From Chitinophagales bacterium (GTDB lineage: Bacteria; Bacteroidota; Bacteroidia; Chitinophagales; CAIODY01): 53,968 nucleotides of DNA. Both the position numbers and the translations under genes were made by a program. The notes below the pieces were generated by a model that saw nothing but the letters and a program-made list of their open reading frames with translations, was not told where the DNA came from and did not search any database. Position 1 is the first letter of the stretch; every line of letters begins with the position of its first letter. Where the stretch lies: assembly GCA_947452995.1 (NCBI GenBank), contig CANGEV010000016.1:1-53968 (forward strand), in the 5' to 3' direction. This document shows, piece after piece, positions 25,751-32,549 of this stretch.

Positions 25751-26551
25751 TTGAAACATTATATTCGCGAAGATCATTTTCGCCATAAAAAGGCCTTAGG
25801 TCAACACTTTCTTCGTGATCAAGATATCGCATTTCAAATTGTTGATGCGCTTAAAGAAACGGGTTATTCTGTTTTGGAAGTTGGTCCTGGTTTGGGTGTC
25901 CTCACACAGTTTTTGTATCCGAAGTTCGCCGGTAATTTTTATACCGTAGACATTGATGATCGTTTAGCGAAAATCATACCTGAAAAATTTCCTCGTGTCC
26001 ATTTTTTACATCAAGACGTTTTGACGCTTGATTTTGAAAAGCAGTTTCCAAACGGTGTTTGCGTCGTAGGGAACTTTCCTTATAATATTTCAACAGAAAT
26101 TATTTTTACAGTAATTGATAATGTGAAGTTTGTTCCGGAGGTAGTAGGTATGTTTCAAAAAGAAGTGGCACAACGTTTTGCAGCAAAGCATGGCAACAAA
26201 GTTTATGGTGTTACATCCGTTTTGACACAAGCATTATATGATGTAAAGTATTTATTTGATGTTCCTGCCCATTTGTTTGATCCGCCTCCGAAGGTGGTGA
26301 GTGGAGTGATCCATTTAAAGCGTAAGGAAGTTCCAATGGAAATCTTGGATAATAAATTGTTCCGACAAGTTGTAAAAGCAGGGTTTTCACAGCGGCGCAA
26401 GACCTTGAAGAATGCATTGTCTGGTTTAGAAAAAGAATTGCTGCCTGCCATTCCTGAAGAGATTTTAGGGTTGCGTGCCGAACAATTATCTGTCGAAGCG
26501 TGGATTAATTTGTCGAACGACTTTGCACGGATCAAGCAAAAAAACAAGTAA
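25751..26551 (+). CDS. rsmA: 16S rRNA (adenine(1518)-N6/adenine(1519)-N6)-dimethyltransferase
   Basis: RsmA (KsgA) dimethylates two adenines near the 3' end of 16S rRNA late in 30S assembly. The 266-residue protein shows RHKKALGQHFLRD, the SAM site VLEVGPGLGVLTQFL, the catalytic GNFPYNIST and FDPPPKVVSGVI. GFSQRRKTLKNAL lies toward the C-terminus. The start must be TTG at 25751. An in-frame stop lies nine bases upstream and the next methionine is far downstream. It is followed 11 bases later by dusB. Confidence 0.96.
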   Translation: MKHYIREDHFRHKKALGQHFLRDQDIAFQIVDALKETGYSVLEVGPGLGVLTQFLYPKFAGNFYTVDIDDRLAKIIPEKFPRVHFLHQDVLTLDFEKQFPNGVCVVGNFPYNISTEIIFTVIDNVKFVPEVVGMFQKEVAQRFAAKHGNKVYGVTSVLTQALYDVKYLFDVPAHLFDPPPKVVSGVIHLKRKEVPMEILDNKLFRQVVKAGFSQRRKTLKNALSGLEKELLPAIPEEILGLRAEQLSVEAWINLSNDFARIKQKNK

Positions 26552-26562
26552 TTTCGAATTGT

Positions 26563-27633
26563 ATGGTGAAGATTGGTCCTTTAGAATTGCCTGACTTTCC
26601 TTTGTTACTCGCGCCTATGGAGGATGTGAGTGATCCGCCATTTCGTGCTGTGTGTAAGGATGCTGGTGCTGATTTAATGTATACAGAATTTATTAGCAGT
26701 GAAGGACTGATAAGACATGCTTTAAAGAGCAAAAAGAAGTTGGATATTTTTGAATATGAGCGTCCGATAGGGATCCAGATTTTCGGCTCCGATATCGAAA
26801 GTATGGTGGACGCGGCGCGTATTGCTGCCGAAGCTAATCCTGATTTAATTGATATTAATTATGGTTGCCCAGTTAAAGCGGTAGCGTGTAAAGGCGCTGG
26901 GGCCGGTATTTTGACCAATATCGACAAGATGGTAGCTATGACTAAAGCTATCGTGGATGCAGTAAAATTGCCGGTTACGGTTAAAACGCGTTTAGGTTGG
27001 GATGAGCGCACTAAGAATATTGTGGAAGTAGCTGAAAGGTTACAAGACATCGGCATTAAAGCATTGACTATACATGGTAGAACACGACAACAGATGTATA
27101 AGGGGAGTGCTGATTGGACATTGATTGGCGAAGTGAAGAACAACCCTCGTATGCATATTCCGATTTTTGGTAATGGTGATATAGATTCACCTCAAAAGGC
27201 GAAGGAGTACAAAGATCGTTATGGTGTCGATGGGATTATGATTGGAAGAGCTGCAATTGGCTATCCATGGATCTTTCGTGAGATAAAACAATATTTACAG
27301 GATGGAACATTGTTGCCCCCTCCTACCATTGAAGAGCGTTTCTTGTCTTGTAAGAAACATCTTGAAATGAGTTTGCAGTGGAAAGGGCCTAAACTCGGAA
27401 TTCTCGAGATGCGTCGACATTACTCCAATTATTTAAAACATTTGCCTGAAAGTAAGTTGTATAGAAGTCAGCTAGTGACATTGAATGAGGTGGAAGAAAT
27501 TTATGCGGTATTGAAGGAAGCGGAGACACATTATTTGTCGATACCTGGGTTGATGGAAAAAGTAACAGAGTCAATGCGACAACCGAAATCGATTCAAGAA
27601 GAATATAATCCTACTGATTTTCAGGACGGATAA
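26563..27633 (+). CDS. dusB: tRNA-dihydrouridine synthase DusB
   Basis: This FMN/NADPH enzyme reduces uridine in the tRNA D-loop. The 356-residue protein has LLAPMEDVSDPPFRAVCKDA, the catalytic cysteine motif DINYGCPVKAV, TVKTRLGWD, ALTIHGRTRQQMYKGSADW and the flavin-site IFGNGDI and GIMIGRAAIGYPWIF. The last ~100 residues form the helical RNA-binding domain, with MRRHYSNYLK. It sits between rsmA and the lpxH-like gene in the same transcription unit. Confidence 0.94.
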   Translation: MVKIGPLELPDFPLLLAPMEDVSDPPFRAVCKDAGADLMYTEFISSEGLIRHALKSKKKLDIFEYERPIGIQIFGSDIESMVDAARIAAEANPDLIDINYGCPVKAVACKGAGAGILTNIDKMVAMTKAIVDAVKLPVTVKTRLGWDERTKNIVEVAERLQDIGIKALTIHGRTRQQMYKGSADWTLIGEVKNNPRMHIPIFGNGDIDSPQKAKEYKDRYGVDGIMIGRAAIGYPWIFREIKQYLQDGTLLPPPTIEERFLSCKKHLEMSLQWKGPKLGILEMRRHYSNYLKHLPESKLYRSQLVTLNEVEEIYAVLKEAETHYLSIPGLMEKVTESMRQPKSIQEEYNPTDFQDG

Positions 27634-27638
27634 ATTTG
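27631..27638 (+). promoter_or_regulatory. Possible internal -7 box before the lpxH-like gene
   Basis: TAAATTTG begins in the dusB stop codon and lies 13 bases before the TTG start at 27652. It fits TAnnTTTG fully, but no -33 element is seen and the gene is already inside an operon. Confidence 0.28.
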
Positions 27639-27651
27639 TATATTTATAAAA

Positions 27652-28392
27652 TTGAAGAAGACCTATTTCATATCTGATTTTCATTTAGGAACGCCAAATC
27701 ATGCTGCAAGTTTGTTGCGTGAGAAACGTATTTGCGCTTTTTTAGATGAAATGAAAGGAGATATGGAAGCACTTTATCTGGTTGGTGATATTTTTGATTT
27801 TTGGTTTGAGTATAAAACGGTTGTTCCGAAGGGCTTTGTGCGCTTACTAGGGAAGTTAGCTGAGCTTCGTGATGCAGGTATTCCGGTTTATATGTTCACA
27901 GGGAATCACGATCTATGGATGAAGGATTACTTTGAAACAGAGCTGTCGATTCCAGTTTATTTTAAGCCAATTAGTCGAACGATAGGAAATAAACTTTTTT
28001 ATATCGGACATGGTGACGGCCTAGGGCCTGGTGATAAGGGATTCAAGCGAATGAAAAAAGTATTTCAAAATTCATTCGCGCAGTGGTTGTTTCGATGGGT
28101 ACATCCGGATATTGGTGTTGGGATTGCTAATTATTGGTCGCGCAAAAGTAGAATTGCTAACGGACCAAAAGATGAAATGAACCATGGTGAGGACGAGTGG
28201 TTATTGCAATATGTTCGTAGAAAAATAAAAGAGGTTCCGGCTGATTATTTTATTTTTGGTCATCGTCATTTACCAATGGATGTAATAGTAGAGGGATGGA
28301 GCAGATATATTAATTTAGGGGATTGGATAAACTATAATACATATGCGGTATTTGACGGAGAAACATGTACACTTAAAACCTTTAACACATGA
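27652..28392 (+). CDS. lpxH: UDP-2,3-diacylglucosamine diphosphatase, LpxH-like
   Basis: The 246-residue calcineurin-type phosphoesterase has the metal motifs ISDFHLG, VGDIFDFWFEY, TGNHDLWM, GHGDGLGPGD and IFGHRHLPMD in the usual LpxH order. It would cleave UDP-2,3-diacylglucosamine to lipid X at the inner membrane during lipid A synthesis. The start is TTG (27652), since no ATG lies near the ISDFHLG segment. Its stop overlaps the next start as ATGA. Bacteroidota carry several LpxH-like proteins, so the assignment is strong for family and moderate for exact substrate. Confidence 0.87.
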   Translation: MKKTYFISDFHLGTPNHAASLLREKRICAFLDEMKGDMEALYLVGDIFDFWFEYKTVVPKGFVRLLGKLAELRDAGIPVYMFTGNHDLWMKDYFETELSIPVYFKPISRTIGNKLFYIGHGDGLGPGDKGFKRMKKVFQNSFAQWLFRWVHPDIGVGIANYWSRKSRIANGPKDEMNHGEDEWLLQYVRRKIKEVPADYFIFGHRHLPMDVIVEGWSRYINLGDWINYNTYAVFDGETCTLKTFNT

Positions 28393-28919
28393 AGTATTTT
28401 ACATTAATTATTTTATTGGGAGGAGTGTTGGCTTGTAGTTTTATTGCCATGAATAAGGATCGAATTATCACGTATGATCAGAAAAATAATAAGGTGATAA
28501 AAGGTTTAATTTCTTTTGAAGAATTGCAGCGTGATTCTGCCTTTGCATGGTTTCCTAAGGAATATAGTTTGTATCATCCGAAAGGACTTTCTATATCACA
28601 GCTGAAAGCTTCCGCACGCGAAGATCAAATTGTGATTTTTGCAGGTACATGGTGTGGTGATACGAAGGAACAACTGCCTCGATTTTATCATGTTTTGCAA
28701 GATGCTAACTTTCCAATGCATCATGTAATAATTCATGGTGTTGATCATAAAAAGCATGCGATTGGGAGGGAAGACAAGAAGTATAAGATTGAACGAATCC
28801 CGACCTTTATCATTTTACGTAATGGTAAAGAAATAGGTCGAATCGTTGAAAGTCCGGTAAAAAGTCTAGAGGAGGATTGGGTTGATTTTGATGAGAAGTT
28901 TGAACGCAATCAATATTAA
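28389..28919 (+). CDS. Thioredoxin-fold lipoprotein with a single-cysteine CGDT site
   Basis: The 176-residue product starts with a lipoprotein signal (LIILLGGVLACS, Cys 16). The thioredoxin-like region has VIFAGTWCGDTKEQLPRF, where the usual CxxC is CGDT, and a cis-proline RIPTFIILRNGKEIGRI. With one cysteine it cannot make an intramolecular CxxC disulfide, so a role by mixed disulfide, with another protein's cysteine, or as a non-redox binder is possible. It overlaps the lpxH-like gene by four bases. Its stop shares bases with the convergent M1P guanylyltransferase stop. Confidence 0.82.
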   Translation: MKYFTLIILLGGVLACSFIAMNKDRIITYDQKNNKVIKGLISFEELQRDSAFAWFPKEYSLYHPKGLSISQLKASAREDQIVIFAGTWCGDTKEQLPRFYHVLQDANFPMHHVIIHGVDHKKHAIGREDKKYKIERIPTFIILRNGKEIGRIVESPVKSLEEDWVDFDEKFERNQY

Positions 28920-30004
28920 AGGAATTTTTCGCCTTTATTCCTTTTGATGTCGATTGTAAAATCTTTGATTTTTTGCTCCTGATCTTTTGCACAAATTAAA
29001 AGGACGTCTGGTGTATCGATAATTATATATTCTTCTAGTCCTTGAATAACTACAAGTTTGTTATCAGGTACATGAATCATATTATTTGCCGCGTCATACA
29101 ACATGACTTGTTTGCCATTTACAGCATTACCATGATAATCGTGCTCGCGTAAGGAATAAAGTGAAGTCCATGTGCCAACGTCTGACCAACCGAAATTAGA
29201 AGGTATGACACGTACATTACTAGCCTTTTCCATCACACCAAAATCGATTGAGGTATTCGGACAAATAGAATATGCTTTGTCAAGGAATTTGGATTCATCC
29301 TTTGTTCCAATTACTTTCTCGTAGCCCTTGAAAGCTTCGTAAATATCAGGCATGTGTTGATGAATTGCGTTGAGAATTGTGTTTACATTCCATACAAACA
29401 TGCCACTATTCCATAGGAATTCACCGCTATTGATAAATTGGACTGCTAATTCGAAGTTTGGTTTTTCAGTAAATGTCTTAACCTTATGTATGCCTGTTTC
29501 ATTCGACTCTTCAACGAATTGAATGTAGCCATATCCTGTATCAGGTCGAGTAGGACGAATCCCTAAGGTCAGTAAGTGATTATGTGTTGCGACGTGTAAT
29601 AATGCTTTCTCTACAACTTCTACAAATACTTTTTCCTTTACGATATAATGATCCGAAGCTGCAATAACAATATTGGCTTTTGGGTTTAGATGTGCAATAT
29701 AATGACAGGCATAAGCAACACAAGGTGCCGTATTTTTTCTGCTCGGTTCAAAGAGGAATTGCGACTTTGAAATATTTGGTAATTGCGCTTCTGCGATCGT
29801 CCTGTAGTTTTCATTGGTGACGATATAGATGTTTTCGGTGGGAATAAATTTAGCAAACCGATCAAAGGTAAGTTGCAACAATGATTTCCCACTTTGCAGT
29901 ACATCCAGAAACTGCTTTGGCTGGTTGTTTCTGCTCATTGGCCAAAATCTACTGCCAATGCCGCCCGCCATTATCACCACGTAGTTGTTACTTGTGCTTT
30001 GCAT
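28916..30004 (-). CDS. Mannose-1-phosphate guanylyltransferase
   Basis: The 362-residue protein starts VIMAGGIGSRFWPMSRNNQP with KQF following, the GTP/sugar-phosphate site of ManC-type enzymes. It also contains FEPSRKNTAPC, ASDHYI, GYGYIQF, FTEKPN, FLWNSGMFVWN and DFGVMEKAS. It makes GDP-mannose in the cytosol for surface polysaccharides or GDP-fucose. The length indicates a stand-alone transferase without the phosphomannose isomerase domain. It follows the HAD gene by nine bases. Confidence 0.93.
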   Translation of the reverse strand: MQSTSNNYVVIMAGGIGSRFWPMSRNNQPKQFLDVLQSGKSLLQLTFDRFAKFIPTENIYIVTNENYRTIAEAQLPNISKSQFLFEPSRKNTAPCVAYACHYIAHLNPKANIVIAASDHYIVKEKVFVEVVEKALLHVATHNHLLTLGIRPTRPDTGYGYIQFVEESNETGIHKVKTFTEKPNFELAVQFINSGEFLWNSGMFVWNVNTILNAIHQHMPDIYEAFKGYEKVIGTKDESKFLDKAYSICPNTSIDFGVMEKASNVRVIPSNFGWSDVGTWTSLYSLREHDYHGNAVNGKQVMLYDAANNMIHVPDNKLVVIQGLEEYIIIDTPDVLLICAKDQEQKIKDFTIDIKRNKGEKFL

Positions 30005-30013
30005 AAAGTAAAG

Positions 30014-30649
30014 TTACAAAAGGAATTGGCTAAATACTACTTCGGTATTAAATTCCTTGGTTATTAAAGCGGCATTCAAGCCGATTGATTTTGCTCCTTC
30101 CACATGCTGAATCGAATCGTCCAAAAAGAGGGTTTTCGCTAGGTTTAGTTGATGGTCATTAATGATTTTGAAGAAACTATCTGGATTTGGTTTGCGAAGT
30201 CCGATTAGATGTGAAAAATATAGTTCATCAAAATGAGCTTGGAGGGTTTGACCTGGATTTTTTTCTTCAATCATTCGTTCTACCTGCGGCAGATGTAATT
30301 CGTTGGCATTACTGAGCAGAAATAGTTTGAAATGTGGTCTGATTTTTTTTATGGTCTTAAATTTAATGGGATCCATACCTAAAAGCATGGCATTCCAACA
30401 CCTGATAAAGTCGGCATCTTGATGTTTGCCAGGAATTTCTTGATGTAAATAACTTAAAAGTTGTTGTTGATTTATTTTGCCTATTTCAAAGTTATCAAAC
30501 CAATCATTCTGATGCGCTTGGGAATACAGTTGTTTGAAATCAGGGATTCCTAATTCTTCGAAGGCCTTGGCTGATAGGTGATAGTCGATATCAAATAATA
30601 CGCCACCGAGGTCGAAAATGACGGTGTCAATATTTTGTAAATTTATCAT
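30014..30649 (-). CDS. HAD-superfamily hydrolase (IA subfamily phosphatase-like)
   Basis: The 211-residue protein has HAD motif I VIFDLGGVLFDIDYH, motif II LFLLSNANELH, lysine motif GLRKPNPDSFF and motif III TLFLDDSIQHVEGA. This fits small-molecule phosphatases of the YihX/epoxide-hydrolase-N-like group. YihX acts on alpha-glucose-1-phosphate, but the substrate here is not known. It is co-transcribed with the M1P guanylyltransferase gene, which suggests sugar phosphate metabolism. Its promoter box overlaps the tRNA promoter on the other strand. Confidence 0.88.
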   Translation of the reverse strand: MINLQNIDTVIFDLGGVLFDIDYHLSAKAFEELGIPDFKQLYSQAHQNDWFDNFEIGKINQQQLLSYLHQEIPGKHQDADFIRCWNAMLLGMDPIKFKTIKKIRPHFKLFLLSNANELHLPQVERMIEEKNPGQTLQAHFDELYFSHLIGLRKPNPDSFFKIINDHQLNLAKTLFLDDSIQHVEGAKSIGLNAALITKEFNTEVVFSQFLL

Positions 30650-30661
30650 AGCAGAATATAT

Positions 30662-30691
30662 TTTGCGGAGGCAAAATTATTGTTATTTTTG
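30662..30691 (+). promoter_or_regulatory. tRNA promoter (TTTG-N18-TATTTTTG)
   Basis: TTTG at 30662-30665 and TATTTTTG at 30684-30691 are full -33 and -7 matches with 18-base spacing. The predicted start is about 20 bases before the mature tRNA. Confidence 0.75.
30672..30679 (-). promoter_or_regulatory. -7 box of the HAD/M1P guanylyltransferase unit
   Basis: TAATTTTG on the minus strand lies 22 bases before the HAD gene ATG. It falls inside the -33/-7 spacer of the tRNA promoter, so the two polymerases cannot bind at once. Confidence 0.5.
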
Positions 30692-30716
30692 CAACGCTTT
30701 TCAAAAAGATCAGCAG

Positions 30717-30790
30717 GCGCCTATAGCTCAGTTGGTTAGAGCATCTGACTCATAATCAGGGGGTCCTTGGTTCAAGTCCATGTGGGCGCA
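30717..30790 (+). tRNA. tRNA with CAT anticodon (elongator Met or Ile2)
   Basis: The 74-base cloverleaf has a 7-bp acceptor stem (GCGCCTA with TGGGCGC, one G-U), D-arm GCTC/GAGC, anticodon stem TCTGA/TCAGG and loop CTCATAA. The T-loop is TTCAAGT with one T-T mismatch in the stem. The discriminator is A and CCA is not encoded. The 1-72 pair is a normal G-C and the anticodon stem lacks the GGG/CCC pairs, so it is not the initiator. Elongator tRNA-Met and lysidine-modified tRNA-Ile2 cannot be separated with certainty by eye. Confidence 0.93.
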
Positions 30791-30794
30791 CGAA

Positions 30795-30830
30795 AATCCC
30801 TTCTCTAGTAATAGTGAGGGGATTTTTTTT
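30795..30830 (+). terminator. Intrinsic terminator after the tRNA
   Basis: A 9-bp stem (AATCCCTTC with GAGGGGATT, one G-U) is followed by eight T residues, directly downstream of the tRNA 3' end. Confidence 0.88.
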
Positions 30831-30857
30831 GTATTTTCGTTCTATAATTATCAAAGC

Positions 30858-31943
30858 GTGCGTATTTGTTTATTTGGCGATGCCGGAAGTATTCACCTCG
30901 AAAGATGGTGTCAGTTTTTTATAGGCGAGGGGCATGAGGTACATCTCATTTCTTTCACAAAGGCTGAAGTGCCAGGAACTAAATGCTATCATATCGATGC
31001 AGGTCCGATAGCGGTTCAAGGCGGCAATTGGCGTGTTTTATTCCAATACCGCAAAGTACGAAAGCTTGTTAAACAGATTCAACCGGATGTTTTTCACGCA
31101 TTATATGCTACGAGTTATGGAATTACAGGCGCGCTGGTAAATTATCACCCGTACATTATTTCAAGTCTTGGGTCGGATATTCTAATAAGTCCGAAACGTT
31201 CTAAAATACTTCGTGCATTACTTCGTTTTGCGTACGGCCGTGTAGATGCTTCTACAACGATGTCTCAGCAGATGAAGGATGTGTCTATTTCCTATGGTTT
31301 GCCAGGGGATAAAATTCAATTACTTCCATTTGGAATTGATCCGTCGGTCTTTAATGCAGATGGCAGAAACCTTGCAGCTTCTCCTTTCATTATTTGCAGC
31401 ACGCGTAATTTTGAAGAAGTTTATAATATACCTGATTTAATCAATGCGGTTGCGGCCATCAAAAATCAGCTCGGGAATTTTGAATTATGGATGGCAGGTA
31501 TAGGGACGCTTGAATCGCAAATAAAAAGTTTGGTTGCGGAGCATGGTTTATCTGATAAGGTTCGATTTCTAGGGCGGTTAAAGCAACCGGAACTAGCGCA
31601 TAAATTAAGAAACAGTCATGTGTTTATCAGCATGTCGAGCTCTGATGGCAACAGTGTTTCATTGAGTGAAGGAATGGCTTGTGGCTGTGTTTGTATCGTG
31701 AGTGAAATTGAAGCGAATAAATTTTGGATTGAACATGGTAAGACAGGATTTTTTGTCCCAGTTCATGGCGTAAGTGAGCTGTCAGAACGTATTTTAGCGG
31801 TTAAAGCAGATTATGAAGCAATACAAAAACGTATGTTCGAAATCAATCAGCCTATTTTAGAAGAAAAGGGTAATTGGTTTAAAAACATGCGTACTGTAAC
31901 CGATCTTTATGCACGCGTTTTAGGCAAAAATCAACCTAAATAG
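30858..31943 (+). CDS. GT4-family glycosyltransferase
   Basis: The 361-residue protein starts VRICLFGDAGSIHLERW, with the acceptor-side Rossmann motif. It continues with SSLGSDILISP, LLPFGIDPSVF and the donor-site block SSSDGNSVSLSEGMACGCV, typical of GT4 retaining transferases. I place the start at GTG 30858. The first ATG in frame (30780) lies inside the tRNA and its reading crosses the terminator, so it is not credible. A TATTTTCG box at 30832-30839 could serve as promoter. The sugar and acceptor are unknown. The end overlaps the convergent DinB-like gene by 13 bases. Confidence 0.87.
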   Translation: MRICLFGDAGSIHLERWCQFFIGEGHEVHLISFTKAEVPGTKCYHIDAGPIAVQGGNWRVLFQYRKVRKLVKQIQPDVFHALYATSYGITGALVNYHPYIISSLGSDILISPKRSKILRALLRFAYGRVDASTTMSQQMKDVSISYGLPGDKIQLLPFGIDPSVFNADGRNLAASPFIICSTRNFEEVYNIPDLINAVAAIKNQLGNFELWMAGIGTLESQIKSLVAEHGLSDKVRFLGRLKQPELAHKLRNSHVFISMSSSDGNSVSLSEGMACGCVCIVSEIEANKFWIEHGKTGFFVPVHGVSELSERILAVKADYEAIQKRMFEINQPILEEKGNWFKNMRTVTDLYARVLGKNQPK

Positions 31944-32422
31944 CGCGTGTGAATCACATTCCAGTGATGTAGTGCATGTCCTGCAAGAAAAAGTGCAATG
32001 GATTTAGGGTTGGTTGCGTTGTTATTCGCTGTTCCAATTTTATTTATTTGTTCGTCAGACATCGCATGAAACAAAGCGACAGTCGACCATCTTACCGCTT
32101 GGTACTCTTCTTTCAACGATACCAAATCCCCTTTACAGTCTTTAGTTGCTTGCGCGTATGCGTTTTCATCAAATCCTGGAAGTGAAGCTGTTTCCCCTCT
32201 TGAAATACAAAGTGCTCTAAAGGTTAAAATTCGCTCACAATCAATTAAGTGTTGAATCACTTGTTGAACAGTCCATTTCCCCTCTGCGTATGCTTTTGAA
32301 AGGTCTTCTTGCGTTAGTTTTTCAAGCCAATCACGTTCTTTTGTCCATGTTTCACGGAGTGCTTGCATTGGGTTGTCAGTATTTGTCAATTTAATGTAGT
32401 AATCGTAATACGGAGGGTGCAT
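31931..32422 (-). CDS. DinB-like (DinB_2) four-helix protein
   Basis: The 163-residue protein has the family pattern PPYYDYYIKL at the start, then WTVQQVIQHLIDCERILTF (first metal His) and LFLAGHALHHWNVI near the end (last His residues). DinB-fold proteins bind a divalent metal through three histidines and include thiol-dependent transferases. In bacillithiol producers some are thiol-S-transferases. As bshA lies in this window, that link is plausible but only inferred. Start at ATG 32422. The 3' end overlaps the convergent glycosyltransferase gene. Confidence 0.84.
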   Translation of the reverse strand: MHPPYYDYYIKLTNTDNPMQALRETWTKERDWLEKLTQEDLSKAYAEGKWTVQQVIQHLIDCERILTFRALCISRGETASLPGFDENAYAQATKDCKGDLVSLKEEYQAVRWSTVALFHAMSDEQINKIGTANNNATNPKSIALFLAGHALHHWNVIHTRYLG

Positions 32423-32430
32423 ATATCTAT

Positions 32431-32495
32431 AATTAAGAATTAAGAATTAGGAATTGAGAATTAAGAATTAAGAATTGAGAATTAAGAATTAAAAA
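32431..32495. repeat. Heptanucleotide array AATTAAG/AATTGAG
   Basis: Eight consecutive 7-base units (AATTAAG with AATTAGG and AATTGAG variants), plus a partial ninth, lie between the DinB-like gene start and the GH20 gene end. The array starts nine bases upstream of the DinB-like ATG. Confidence 0.92.
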
Positions 32496-32514
32496 TATGG
32501 TTTCACCACCCATT

Positions 32515-32549
32515 ATTCACCATTCACCATTCACTATTCATTATTCATT
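32515..32549. repeat. Heptanucleotide array ATTCACC/ATTCATT, running into the GH20 stop codon
   Basis: Five 7-base units (ATTCACC twice, ATTCACT, ATTCATT twice) follow the first array after about 20 bases. The TGA stop of the GH20 gene (32547-32545) is formed within the last unit on the minus strand. Confidence 0.9.

Noticed and set aside
30717-30790. Initiator tRNA-fMet
   Set aside because: The 1-72 pair is a normal G-C and the anticodon stem lacks the three G-C pairs typical of initiators.
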